Assembly: GCA_963708095.1 (NCBI GenBank) | Contig: OY970182.1 | Span: 2,852,001-2,916,000, forward strand | DNA length: 64,000 nucleotides | From: JAJZVS01 sp963708095 | GTDB taxonomy: Bacteria; Pseudomonadota; Alphaproteobacteria; Acetobacterales; Acetobacteraceae | Direction of reading: 5' to 3' | In this document: positions 20,241 through 28,616 of the stretch, piece after piece | How the letters are laid out: the number at the start of each line of letters is the position of its first letter | How positions within the stretch are numbered: position 1 is the first letter of the stretch | Translations under genes and position numbers: made by a program | The notes under the pieces: model-generated | Database searches by the model: none | The model's input: only the letters and a program-made list of their open reading frames with translations | Told to the model about the DNA's origin: nothing

Positions 20241-20929
20241 CCAACGCACTCCTCTCTTCCTGGAACCGGGAAACAAGGCTGCTGCATCGGCGCTATGTTT
20301 GGGCGGGACCGGACGTCTGGCTATGCAGTTTTGGCCGATCTCGTCCTTGACGGCTTCGGTGGGTCGAGATCTTCTACTGCCCTGCCGCGGAGATCCCGCA
20401 ATCGGAGCCGGCTCGGTCAGTGCTTATCCAGGGCCAACGCCGTTCCCGCGGCCGCCCCCCCTGGCCGAGGGCCTTTGCCAGAGGCTCCAGACACACCAGG
20501 ACCTGCGTGAAGTCCCGACCCTGGGCGGTGGGCGGCGATCTCCCCCGTTTGGCCAGGCACTTCATCGGAAAGGGCTGGCCGCGTACGGCCTTGCCGGCAA
20601 CGGAGCATGGCCCGAAGCCGACAGATTGCCAGCCTGTTGCGTCGTTCGGGTAAAAGGCGCGTATCTCGCGTAGGCTGCACAAGTGATTGAACGGCCGCCA
20701 GTTTTGCCGGGAGGGACCGGTCAATACTCGGTGCTTGGCACGGTTTCTTCGCGGTCGCTAGGGGCGGCCTGCCAATTCCGCATAGCGGCACATCATAAGG
20801 TGTCGGCTACCAACATGACCCGACACGACCTCCCGCGCACAACCGCGGGTGGCAGGCGCGCCTCGGTTCTTATCGCGTGGCCGTGGCGGAAGAAACTCGC
20901 GTCAGCCTTAGCATGAAGGATCCGAGACC
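20241..20929. other. Gap between divergent outer-membrane protein and sulfatase genes
   Basis: Roughly 690 bp. Several frames stay open because of high GC, but none has a ribosome-binding site plus recognisable protein content. It must carry the promoters of both divergent genes, yet no clear -35/-10 pair could be chosen by eye. No transposase motif was recognised here. Confidence 0.5.
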
Positions 20930-23305
20930 GTGAGCAGCGACGACAGACATGACCGCTCCCACCTCCCGATGCCGAACACGGGCCGACGTGGTCTGATTAC
21001 CTATGACGCGAAGGATCCGGACACGACGTTCCCTCCGATCGAGCAACTGCGTCCGCCCAAAGGCGCGCCCAACGTGTTGCTCATTCTCCTGGACGATGCG
21101 GGCTTCGGCTCCTCGAGTGCGTTCGGCGGGCCCTGCCAAACGCCCACAGCGGAGAAGCTCGCAGCGAGTGGACTGAAGTACAATCGCTTCCACACGACCG
21201 CTCTCTGCTCACCGACCCGCCAGGCGCTGCTGACCGGGCGCAACCACCATTCTGCCGGCATGGGCGGCATCACCGAGATCGCCAGCGGCTCGCCAGGCTA
21301 TAGTTCCGTACTTCCCAACACGATCTCGCCTTTGGCACGGACGCTGAAGCTCAACGGCTATTCGACCGCCCAGTTCGGCAAATGCCACGAAGTGCCGGTG
21401 TGGGAGACAAGCCAGGTCGGGCCGTTCGACGCCTGGCCAACGGGTGGTGGTGGATTCGAGTATTTCTACGGCTTCCTCGGCGGCGAAGCGAACCAGTGGT
21501 ACCCGACGATCTACGAAGGGACCACACCGGTGGAGCCGCGGAAGACGCCCGAAGAGGGCTACCACTTCATGGCCGACATGACCGACAGGGCCATGGCCTG
21601 GATCTCGCAGCAGAAGGCGCTGGCGGCCGACAAGCCGTTCTTCGCCTACTTCGCTCCAGGTGCCACCCATGCCCCCCATCACGTGCCGCAGGAATGGGCC
21701 GACAAATACAAGGGCAGGTTCGACCAGGGCTGGGACAAGCTCCGCGAGGAGACCTTCGCACGGCAGAAAGCGCTGGGTGTCATTCCGCCGGAGTGCCAGC
21801 TTACCCCGCGCCACAAGGAGATCCCGGCGTGGGACGAGATGCCGGAGGCGCTGAAACCGGCGTTGCGCCGGCAAATGGAAGTCTATGCAGGTTTCCTGGA
21901 GTACACCGATCATCACATCGGCCGCCTGCTTGATGGCCTGAGCAAGCTGGGCATCCTCGACGACACGCTAGTCTACTACATCATCGGCGACAACGGCGCC
22001 TCGGGCGAGGGGACGCTGAACGGTACGTACAACGAGATGCTGAACTTTAACGGCATGTCTGCGGTCGAGACAGCGGAATTCCTCAGCAGCCGAATCGACA
22101 AACTTGGTGGACCGGACTCCTACAACCACTACGCGGTCGGCTGGGCGCATGCCATGGACACGCCCTATCAGTGGACCAAGCAGGTCGCCTCGCACTGGGG
22201 CGGGACACGTAACGGAACGATCATCCACTGGCCGAACGGCATCGCGAAGCGCGGCGAAATGCGGTGGCAGTTCCACCATGTCATCGACGTCGCACCCACG
22301 ATCCTGGAAGCGGCAGGATTGCCTGAGCCGGTTTCGGTCAACGGCGTGCAGCAGCACCCTATCGAGGGCGTGAGCATGCACTACTCGTTCGACAACGCCA
22401 ACGCGCCGGAACGGCACCAAACACAGTATTTCGAGATGTTCGGCAACCGCGGCATCTACCACAAGGGCTGGACCGCGGTAACGCGGCACAAGACGCCCTG
22501 GCTGCTCATCGGCGAGAAGACCCCGGCTTTCGACGACGACGTCTGGGAACTCTACGACACCGAAAAGGACTGGAGCCAGAACAACGACCTGTCGAAGCAG
22601 ATGCCAGAGAAACTGCACGAGCTGCAGCGCCTATGGTTGATCGAGGCCACGCGCTACAACGTATTGCCGATGGACGACGACCTCGCACGACGCATAAACC
22701 CGGACGTGGCGGGCCGCCCGGTGCTGATCAAGGGACGGACCCAACTCCTGTTCCCCGGCATGGGCCGATTGTCCGAGAATTGTGTCATCAGCATCAAGAA
22801 CAAATCCCACTCGGTCACCGCCGAGATCGAGGTGCCGGCGTCGGGCGCCGAGGGTGTGATCATCGCCCAAGGAGGCAACATCGGCGGCTGGAGCCTGTAC
22901 GTGAAAGACGGCAAGCTCAAGTACTGCTACAATCTCGGTGGCGTGCAACACTTCTATGCTGAGGCCGCAGACAAATTGCCGGCCGGTGCGCACCAGGTAC
23001 GCATGGAGTTCACCTATGCCGGTGGCGGACTGGGCAAGGGCGGCACGGCGGCGCTCTACGTCGACGGTAACAAGGTCGGCGAGGGGAATGTTCCCATGAC
23101 CCTGGCGATGGTGTTCTCGGCCGATGACGGCTGCGACGTCGGCGAGGACAGCGGTGCACCCGTATCCCCGGACTACGGCCCGCGCGGCAATGGCTTCAAC
23201 GGCCGGATCAAGGGCGTCCAGATCGCCATCGCCGACGCGGCCGAGAGTTCGGATCACCTCGTTTCGCCAGAGGAAGCCCTCCGCATTGCCATGGCGCGGC
23301 AGTAG
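20930..23305 (+). CDS. Type I arylsulfatase
   Basis: A 791-residue alkaline-phosphatase-superfamily sulfatase. The modification motif is C-S-P-T-R at residues 93-97, in which the Cys must be converted to formylglycine. The metal-binding Asp pair is in LILLDDAGFG (Asp55, Asp56), with HH and GDNG motifs further on. A C-terminal domain of about 190 residues follows, as in long AtsA-type enzymes. The GTG start at 20930 has AAGGA about 10 nt upstream. No signal peptide is visible, so the enzyme appears cytoplasmic. The adjacent FGE gene is destroyed, so activation depends on an FGE elsewhere in the genome or on another maturase. Confidence 0.93.
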   Translation: MSSDDRHDRSHLPMPNTGRRGLITYDAKDPDTTFPPIEQLRPPKGAPNVLLILLDDAGFGSSSAFGGPCQTPTAEKLAASGLKYNRFHTTALCSPTRQALLTGRNHHSAGMGGITEIASGSPGYSSVLPNTISPLARTLKLNGYSTAQFGKCHEVPVWETSQVGPFDAWPTGGGGFEYFYGFLGGEANQWYPTIYEGTTPVEPRKTPEEGYHFMADMTDRAMAWISQQKALAADKPFFAYFAPGATHAPHHVPQEWADKYKGRFDQGWDKLREETFARQKALGVIPPECQLTPRHKEIPAWDEMPEALKPALRRQMEVYAGFLEYTDHHIGRLLDGLSKLGILDDTLVYYIIGDNGASGEGTLNGTYNEMLNFNGMSAVETAEFLSSRIDKLGGPDSYNHYAVGWAHAMDTPYQWTKQVASHWGGTRNGTIIHWPNGIAKRGEMRWQFHHVIDVAPTILEAAGLPEPVSVNGVQQHPIEGVSMHYSFDNANAPERHQTQYFEMFGNRGIYHKGWTAVTRHKTPWLLIGEKTPAFDDDVWELYDTEKDWSQNNDLSKQMPEKLHELQRLWLIEATRYNVLPMDDDLARRINPDVAGRPVLIKGRTQLLFPGMGRLSENCVISIKNKSHSVTAEIEVPASGAEGVIIAQGGNIGGWSLYVKDGKLKYCYNLGGVQHFYAEAADKLPAGAHQVRMEFTYAGGGLGKGGTAALYVDGNKVGEGNVPMTLAMVFSADDGCDVGEDSGAPVSPDYGPRGNGFNGRIKGVQIAIADAAESSDHLVSPEEALRIAMARQ

Positions 23306-23366
23306 TACCCTAAGCGCCCGGTCGGTCCCACCTACGATGTGTCGTGAGATTACGGTATGATGATAC

Positions 23367-23609
23367 TCAGGCAGCGTTACGCTGATCCGGCCTCGCCTGG
23401 ACGCCGATGAGGTTCCACGGCAACAGTTCATGGGCCTGCCCGACCAGATCTTCGGCGATGCGTTTCAGCACTTGGCGGAGGTAATCTTCGCGATCGAGGG
23501 CGTTCAGCTTCGCGGTGGCGGTCTGGCTCGCCTCTGGCAGCGCCTTGGCCGCCGCCAGGGCGTAGGCATCGCCGCGATCCCTGGCGACGATCGCGATCTG
23601 AGGTTGGTC
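23367..23609 (-). pseudogene. IS66-family transposase, C-terminal remnant
   Basis: The frame reads TAKLNALDREDYLRQVLKRI and then AHELLPWNLIG, matching the short helical C-terminal domain of IS66 transposases (TAKLN...D..L..VL.RI....ELLPWN). The 5' part of the gene is absent. The remnant ends at 23609, where the IS3-family element is inserted. The sequence on the other side of that element is not IS66, so the gene was already truncated. Confidence 0.72.
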
Positions 23610-23671
23610 TGGACTGTCCCCCTGGAATGAGACACGATAATTAGACACACTGTTCGAGAAGGAGAACATGT

Positions 23672-24064
23672 GTGTCAGACAAGAAGAAGCGGCGCAGTTT
23701 CACCCGGGAGTTCAAGCTCTCGGTGCTGGCGCGGATGCAGCAGGCGGAGAGCATCGTCGGTTTGGCGCAGGAGCTGAAGCTCGAGCGCAAGTTGCTGTAT
23801 TGCTGGCGCGACAAATATGCGGCTGGCGGCTCGGAGAATCTTCGTCGCGCTGGCCGCCCCTCGGCGACTGGGGCCGCCGAATGCGAGCCGCCGGGCGAAC
23901 CAGCAGCGCATACGGTGTCGGACGCGCAGCAGCGGATTGCCGAGCTGGAACGCAAGATCGGCCAGCAGCAGTTGGAAGTGGATTTTTTTCGCGCAGCCTT
24001 GCAGCAGGTCAGGGGACGACGCCGGACGAACGGCGCGCCTGGCGAGGCGACGTCCACGCCGTGA
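23672..24064 (+). CDS. IS3-family transposase OrfA
   Basis: A 130-residue DNA-binding protein with an N-terminal helix-turn-helix of the transposase_8 type (RRSFTREFKLSVLARM ... LAQELKLERKLLYCWRDKY). A leucine-zipper-like helix (DAQQRIAELERKIGQQQLEVDFF) follows. It ends by overlapping the GTG of orfB. The slippery heptamer is inside the codons for DFF near residue 105, so a fraction of ribosomes should produce the OrfAB fusion. Confidence 0.92.
   Translation: MSDKKKRRSFTREFKLSVLARMQQAESIVGLAQELKLERKLLYCWRDKYAAGGSENLRRAGRPSATGAAECEPPGEPAAHTVSDAQQRIAELERKIGQQQLEVDFFRAALQQVRGRRRTNGAPGEATSTP
23983..23989 (+). promoter_or_regulatory. Programmed -1 frameshift site
   Basis: A run of seven T (codons GAT TTT TTT CGC in the orfA frame) forms a U-UUU-UUU heptamer. 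Slipping back one base moves the ribosome into the orfB frame, which is open across this point and encodes LAAGQGTTPDERRAW before the rve domain. This is the usual way IS3 elements make the active fused transposase. Confidence 0.75.
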
Positions 24065-24978
24065 TCCAGGCGACGACGCAGCAGCAAGGCAATCTCGGGA
24101 TCGAGCGGATGTGCGCGCTGGCCGGTGTCAGCCGGGCCACGTACTATCGGCAGTGGCAGGCCTCGGCGCCGCGCCAGGAGGAGACGGCGTTGCGCGACGA
24201 GATCCAGCGTCTGTCGCTGGCGAACCGGCATTACGGCATCCGGCGGATCACCGTGCTGCTGAAGCGATCCGGCTGGCCGGTGAACCACAAGCGGGTGGAA
24301 CGCATGCGAAAGGGGGACAATCTGCTTTGCGTGCCAAAACGCTCGTTCGTGGTGACGACGGACACGCGGCATCAGCACCGGCTGTATCCGAACCTGGCGC
24401 GGACAGTCGTGGCGATGGCGCTCAATCAGCTTTGGGTGGCCGACATCACTTACGTACGGCTGCTGGAGGAGTTCGTGTATCTGGCGGTGGTGTTGGATGC
24501 TTTCAGCCGCCGCGCGATCGGCTGGAGCATGGCGCCGCATCTGCAGGCAAGCCTGGCGTTGGCGGCATTGGACATGGCGCTGAGCAAGCGGGAGGTGGTG
24601 CCGGGCGGTTTGATCCATCATTCCGATCGTGGCGTTCAGTATGCATGCGCCGAGTATGTCGGTCGTCTGGACGCGGCCGGTATTCAGCCGAGCATGAGCA
24701 GGCCTGCCTGCCCATGGGACAATGCGATGGCGGAGAGCTTCATGCGCACGCTGAAGAAGGAGGAGGTGGATGGCCGGCGCTATTGCGACCTGACGGAGGC
24801 GCGGGCTTCGATTGGGCGGTTCATCGATGACATATATAATAGTGAGCGGCTACACTCGGCGCTGGACTACCTGTCCCCGCTGACGTTCGAGACAAGGCTG
24901 TCGGCGGAGCCGCGCTTGCCGCTAGCGGCAAGCGCGGCTCCGCCGACAAAAGAGACAACGGCAACGTTGTGTGTCTAA
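24061..24978 (+). CDS. IS3-family transposase OrfB (DDE integrase domain)
   Basis: Catalytic subunit in frame -1 relative to orfA. It has an HTH_21-like region (IQRLSLANRHYGIRRITVLL) and an rve domain. The DDE triad is visible: Asp in WVADITYV, Asp in HHSDRGVQY and Glu in NAMAESFMRTLKKEE. A GTG at 24061 overlaps the orfA stop, but the main product is probably the frameshifted OrfAB fusion. The last codons run through a perfect 50-bp palindrome and into the right terminal repeat. Confidence 0.92.
   Translation: MIQATTQQQGNLGIERMCALAGVSRATYYRQWQASAPRQEETALRDEIQRLSLANRHYGIRRITVLLKRSGWPVNHKRVERMRKGDNLLCVPKRSFVVTTDTRHQHRLYPNLARTVVAMALNQLWVADITYVRLLEEFVYLAVVLDAFSRRAIGWSMAPHLQASLALAALDMALSKREVVPGGLIHHSDRGVQYACAEYVGRLDAAGIQPSMSRPACPWDNAMAESFMRTLKKEEVDGRRYCDLTEARASIGRFIDDIYNSERLHSALDYLSPLTFETRLSAEPRLPLAASAAPPTKETTATLCV
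24899..24948. repeat. Perfect 50-bp palindrome inside transposase gene
   Basis: Two exact 25-bp arms meet at GCT|AGC (centre between 24923 and 24924) with no loop. It sits in the 3' end of orfB, where it encodes a low-complexity Ala/Pro stretch, and just inside the right inverted repeat. On either strand it can form a very strong hairpin, so it could stop transcription entering or leaving the element. It could also be a trace of a small inverted duplication. Confidence 0.85.
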
Positions 24979-25014
24979 TTTCGTGTCTCACAGGTGGGGG
25001 GCAGTCCAGTCCGA

Positions 25015-25029
25015 GGGTTCTGTTGCAAA
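25015..25029. mobile_element. IS6-family-like terminal repeat fragment
   Basis: GGGTTCTGTTGCAAA matches the common terminal sequence of IS6-family elements (GGxxCTGTTGCAAA). It starts 4 bp after the target duplication of the IS3-family element. No IS6 transposase is found beside it, so only an end remains. It probably marks where the IS66 gene was truncated before the IS3 insertion. Confidence 0.5.
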
Positions 25030-25123
25030 CGCCGGGACAGGCGGCGCGAAGCGATAGGAGTGTTGATCCGCACGGAACTGGGACCCCTCTCGATGGCCGC
25101 GCATCACATTGATTTCGTACGGT

Positions 25124-25274
25124 AAATTCGTTCGGGGTGGTGTCCCGATCGGCGCCGATCGGAACCCCGGCTGATGGTCAGTTATTTCAACGATTCCATG
25201 ATCTTATTGCCGATAGGCCGCGGGGTCCCGTTTGGGTGCTGATTCACAGTCAGCACGGCACGGCGCACGCGGGC
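25124..25274 (+). repeat. Degenerate dispersed repeat, copy 2
   Basis: Begins AAATTCGTTCGGGGTGGTG and keeps the order of blocks seen on the minus strand at 6641-6784: CCCGATCGGCG, TTATTTCAA, GGGTCCC. It is embedded in a gap (25030-25478) with no recognisable gene, next to IS debris. The translated frame NSFGVVSRSAPIGTPADG resembles the other copy (NSFGVQSRSASAGIPTND), which hints at an ancestral coding sequence. Confidence 0.55.
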
Positions 25275-25478
25275 TTCGCTTGGATGCTCGCGCCCGGCTC
25301 GCATTTCTCAAACTCAAATCGCTGCAAGAACATCTGCACCCGCACGGGCCTCCGGCGCGATGTCAGCAACGGAGGGCGAAGCTTCTCGCGACACCGTGCT
25401 GCCAGGATCGACCGTCTATTCCCCGGCTTCATCCTCCCACCGGTGCGCGGTCCCCGTTGCATGGGGGTCCGATGTCGG

Positions 25479-25682
25479 TTACCCGATCGACCGCGCCCGG
25501 TCGATGGGCTCATTGGAAGGCGGCCTCACCGGCCCGCTCGACTGCTTTCCGGGGGCAGCCTTTCCGCCCGTCCCCGTTATGCCGGTGTGTGCGGGGGGAT
25601 CGCTCGCAGAAAAACTATCGCTGATCGTATTGTCCGGACGACGATCCGACTTGCCGGATTGGTTACGTTCTTTTCTGTCCAT
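25479..25682 (-). CDS. Small conserved protein with SFxASDPP motif
   Basis: A 67-residue hydrophilic protein, MDRKERNQSGKSDRRPDNTI followed by SDSFSASDPPAHTGITGTGG. The ATG at 25682 has a strong Shine-Dalgarno (AGGAGA, 8 nt upstream). Small proteins with a (D/E)SFPASDPP core followed by a TG-rich stretch occur widely in Proteobacteria without known function. The sequence is predicted to be disordered (rich in Ser, Asp, Pro, Gly). No transmembrane segment is present. Confidence 0.72.
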   Translation of the reverse strand: MDRKERNQSGKSDRRPDNTISDSFSASDPPAHTGITGTGGKAAPGKQSSGPVRPPSNEPIDRARSIG

Positions 25683-25836
25683 GCATATTCTCCTGCGGCA
25701 TTGCTTGCGGGATATATCCCGGGCTGCGTGTGACGCTGCGGACGTTTCCTCCACGCGACCGGAAGGCGCGTGTCCCATCGGCCCATTCGACCGGAATCGT
25801 TGATCGGATGGACGGTTGCCGCATAGACTTTCCGGC

Positions 25837-26502
25837 ATGGCCTGCCCCGGGCGAACGCGCGACGATGCCGTAGGAACGCCGGAGCCCGAACAATCGGCGG
25901 GCAGTTTCGGCGAGGCGCTCGTGCTGGCCGGGCTTGCGGGGTGGGTGGACGCGATCGGCCTGACCCGGCTGGGTGGCACCTTCGTGTCGTTCATGAGCGG
26001 CAACACCACGAGCTTCGCCGCGGCGATCGTGCAGGGCAACCGAAAGGCACTTAGCCTTGGCATCGTCATCGCGCTGTTCGTCGCCGGTGTCACGCTCGGC
26101 GAGTGGTTGTGCCGGACGGGGCGGCACGACGGCAAACGCCTCGTGCTCGCGGCGGAAGCGTCGCTCCTGGCGGGCGCCGCCTGGGTCGCCTGGCAGCAGG
26201 GGCCGGGCATCGAGGTGCAGTGGCTGCTGGCGATGGCGATGGGCACACAGAACGCGTCGGTGCACCGAGCTGGCGGCATCAGCGTCAGCCTCACCTATGT
26301 GACCGGCACCCTGGTCCATGTCGGCGCGGCACTGGCGCAGGCCCTCCGCGGCGCCGGTCTGGCCGCCGCGGGGCCTTACCTGGCGCTCTGGGCGGCGCTG
26401 GCCTGCGGGGCGGGCCTGGGCGCCGAAGCGGCATCGCTTTCCACGCCGGCAGCGCTGGCAGCCGCCGCGGGCTGCGCGGGCGTGTTCGCGATCATCGGCT
26501 GA
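25837..26502 (+). CDS. DUF1275 (YoaK-like) membrane protein
   Basis: A 221-residue protein with about six hydrophobic helices. Family features are the GGTFVSFMSGNTTSFA motif in the first third and AMGTQNASV plus SLTYVTGTLVHVG in the second half, all typical of DUF1275. A TTG at 25816 is in frame 7 codons upstream; the ATG is preferred. It is convergent with the PPK2 gene 21 bp away. Function of this family is not established. Confidence 0.85.
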   Translation: MACPGRTRDDAVGTPEPEQSAGSFGEALVLAGLAGWVDAIGLTRLGGTFVSFMSGNTTSFAAAIVQGNRKALSLGIVIALFVAGVTLGEWLCRTGRHDGKRLVLAAEASLLAGAAWVAWQQGPGIEVQWLLAMAMGTQNASVHRAGGISVSLTYVTGTLVHVGAALAQALRGAGLAAAGPYLALWAALACGAGLGAEAASLSTPAALAAAAGCAGVFAIIG

Positions 26503-26523
26503 CCCCTCCTGGACGGAAAAGCC

Positions 26524-27450
26524 TCAGGCCTCGGCCTCCAGCTTGGCCCGCGCCGCCGCCAGCGCCGCCTCGGCGGCCGCGTCCAACGGCGGGATGCGCA
26601 GGTCGAGCCGGTCCAGCGCCTCGATCAGCGCCGCGCTCACGACCAGCCGGGTGAACCATTTGTTGTCCGCCGGCACCACGAACCACGGCGCCCAGGGCGC
26701 GGCAGTGGCCTCGATCGCCGCCTGATAGGCCGCCTGGTAGGCGTCCCAGTGGTCGCGCTCGGCAAGATCGGCGGTGCTGAACTTCCAATGCTTGTCGGGC
26801 TCGTCCAGCCTCGCGAGGAAGCGGCGCTTCTGCTCCTCGCGCGACAGATGCAGGAAGAACTTCAGCACCACGGTACCCTGGCGCGCCAGGTAGCGCTCGA
26901 ACCCGCCGATCGCGCGCAGCCGCTGGTCCCAAAGCTTCTTGCCCATGACTTCGTGCGGCAGGCGCTGGCGGGCCAGGATTTCGGGGTGGACGCGTACCAC
27001 CAACACCTCTTCGTAATGACTGCGGTTGAAAATGCCGATCCGCCCGCGTTCCGGCAGCGCCCGCACCGACCGCCAGAGAAAATCGTGCGCAAGCTCGTCC
27101 GGCCCAGGAGCCTTGAAGCTCGTCACCCGCACCCCAGCGGGGTTCACGCCGGACATCACGTGCTTGATGGTGCCGTCCTTGCCGGCGGCGTCGATCGCCT
27201 GGAACACGCACAGCACCGACCACCGGTCCTGAGCCGCCAGCTTCTCCTGCAACGCGGCGAGACGATCAGTGCTGGCGGCGAGCAGGTGGTGCGCCTGCTC
27301 CGCCGTGATCAGATGCCCCGCTGTGTCGGCGGGATTGTGGTCCTTCAGCTGGAAGTTCTTGCCGCGGGTGACGCGGTATCGATCCAGCAGCTTGCGCACC
27401 TGCTTGCGCGGCAGTTCGAGCGTCTGGGCGACGTCCGCCAGGGCATCCAT
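26524..27450 (-). CDS. Polyphosphate kinase 2 family protein
   Basis: A 308-residue PPK2-type enzyme. It has Walker A AIDAAGKDGT (85-94), the segment HVMSGVNPAGVRV, Walker B region GRIGIFNRSHYEEVLVVRVH and the lid module FFLHLSREEQKRRFLARLDE. The conserved KHWKFSTADLAERDHWDAY follows. PPK2 proteins move phosphate between polyphosphate and nucleotides. The direction and nucleotide preference cannot be told here. It stands alone, with the EEP nuclease upstream on the same strand 88 bp away. Confidence 0.92.
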   Translation of the reverse strand: MDALADVAQTLELPRKQVRKLLDRYRVTRGKNFQLKDHNPADTAGHLITAEQAHHLLAASTDRLAALQEKLAAQDRWSVLCVFQAIDAAGKDGTIKHVMSGVNPAGVRVTSFKAPGPDELAHDFLWRSVRALPERGRIGIFNRSHYEEVLVVRVHPEILARQRLPHEVMGKKLWDQRLRAIGGFERYLARQGTVVLKFFLHLSREEQKRRFLARLDEPDKHWKFSTADLAERDHWDAYQAAYQAAIEATAAPWAPWFVVPADNKWFTRLVVSAALIEALDRLDLRIPPLDAAAEAALAAARAKLEAEA

Positions 27451-27538
27451 GTTTCAGAGTATGCGCGCAAGCGGCGCAAAAAGAAACCGAACATCGACGG
27501 GCGCTGCCGGCGCAGGGCGGGCATCCGGCCACGAATTC

Positions 27539-28492
27539 TCACCCCGGCGGCCGGAACCACACCGAAACCGGGCAATGGTCGGATAGGCGCTTCTCCCACA
27601 CGCCCCCGCGCTCGCGGAACACCAGTACGCGCAGGGTGCGCGGTTGCAGCCAGCCGCGCGCCGCACCGCCGGCGATGATGTGGTCGATGAACCGCTCGCC
27701 GCCCACGCACGGGCTGGCGTAGCCCGCGGTGGCGCGGATCAGCGGCGCGACCGCGTCCAGCCGGGTCCACAGCTCGTCGGGACGGAAGTTGCGCGTGTCC
27801 ATCCAGCGGTTGAAATCCCCCAGCACGACGAAGGCCTCGGCCGCCGACGCCCGGGCGCGGATCCAGGCGGCGAGCGCGGGCACCTGGCGCGCCAGTTCCG
27901 CGCAAGCGGGGCGATCGCCGCGGAGCGAGGAAAAATGGCAGCCGGCCTTGAGATGAACCGCAAGCACGCGCAGATCGCCGCCTGGCAGGTGCAGGGTGAT
28001 ATCGGCCCCGCTGCGCAATCCGGAATGCGGGGGCACGAGCGCGATGTCGTCGGGATTGACCGTGAACGGAATGCCGCGCCGAACGACCAACCCGACCCGC
28101 TGCACCACCGGGTCCTGGGTCATGTGGATAACGTAGCGACCGGGTGGGAAGACCTGGGCGGCCATGTGCGCGCCGTCGACTTCCTGGATCGCAATCACAT
28201 CGGCGTTCATCTTCGCCGCGTAACCGCGCAACTCAGCCATCTCCGCCGGGCGCTTCGGCCGTACGTCGGCGGGCAAGGACGGGCTGCCGGCCGGCCGGTC
28301 GGTGAGCCATTCGAGGTTCCAGGTCGCGAATTTCAGGTGTGCCGCGAGCACAAGCCGTGCCCCGCCCGTGACCAGCACCAGCACCAGGAGCGAGCGCGCC
28401 AGCGCCTTCCCCGCCGCCACACGGCAGCGCCGGACTGCCGGTATCGGACAGCCTGGCAGGCGGGAAAGGCGCCGGCTGCCGCCGTGGTTCAT
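27539..28492 (-). CDS. Secreted endonuclease/exonuclease/phosphatase family protein
   Basis: A 317-residue EEP-superfamily protein. Catalytic motifs are Asn in FATWNLEWL, Glu in AIQEVD, the DxN pair in LGDFNRWMD and SDH in RLSDHCPVSV. The N-terminus has a basic region and a hydrophobic segment (SLLVLVLVTGGARLVLA), so it is likely exported. Starts at 28492 (ATG) or 28420 (GTG) are possible. The ATG is kept, and the GTG would give a tighter signal peptide. It is divergent from the PotD-like gene. Substrate could be nucleic acid or a phosphodiester; not resolved. Confidence 0.85.
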   Translation of the reverse strand: MNHGGSRRLSRLPGCPIPAVRRCRVAAGKALARSLLVLVLVTGGARLVLAAHLKFATWNLEWLTDRPAGSPSLPADVRPKRPAEMAELRGYAAKMNADVIAIQEVDGAHMAAQVFPPGRYVIHMTQDPVVQRVGLVVRRGIPFTVNPDDIALVPPHSGLRSGADITLHLPGGDLRVLAVHLKAGCHFSSLRGDRPACAELARQVPALAAWIRARASAAEAFVVLGDFNRWMDTRNFRPDELWTRLDAVAPLIRATAGYASPCVGGERFIDHIIAGGAARGWLQPRTLRVLVFRERGGVWEKRLSDHCPVSVWFRPPG

Positions 28493-28616
28493 TCTGTCGG
28501 CCGTTGCCCGGACCTCCCACCTCCCCCACGGCCGCAGCCTGCACGCCAGCGGTAAACAACCGATGATCGATCGGCCGCGTTGCCCGCGGACGCGGCGGCT
28601 TGTAGCGTCCGCCGTG

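Larger units (their letters stand above)
23610..25008 (+). mobile_element. Complete IS3-family insertion sequence (1,399 bp)
   Basis: Imperfect terminal inverted repeats of about 40 bp start TGGACTG at the left (23610-23650) and are mirrored at the right (24969-25008). They share GTGAGACACGA/ATGAGACACGA and AATTAGACACAC segments. A 3-bp direct repeat GTC flanks the element (23607-23609 and 25009-25011), the usual IS3 target duplication. Inside are orfA and orfB in a -1 arrangement with a T7 slippage site. All parts look intact, so the element may be active. Confidence 0.93.

Noticed and set aside
20374..20791. Possible minus-strand gene in the gap before the sulfatase
   Set aside because: Open frames of about 120 codons exist but no family pattern, ribosome-binding site or codon bias supports them.
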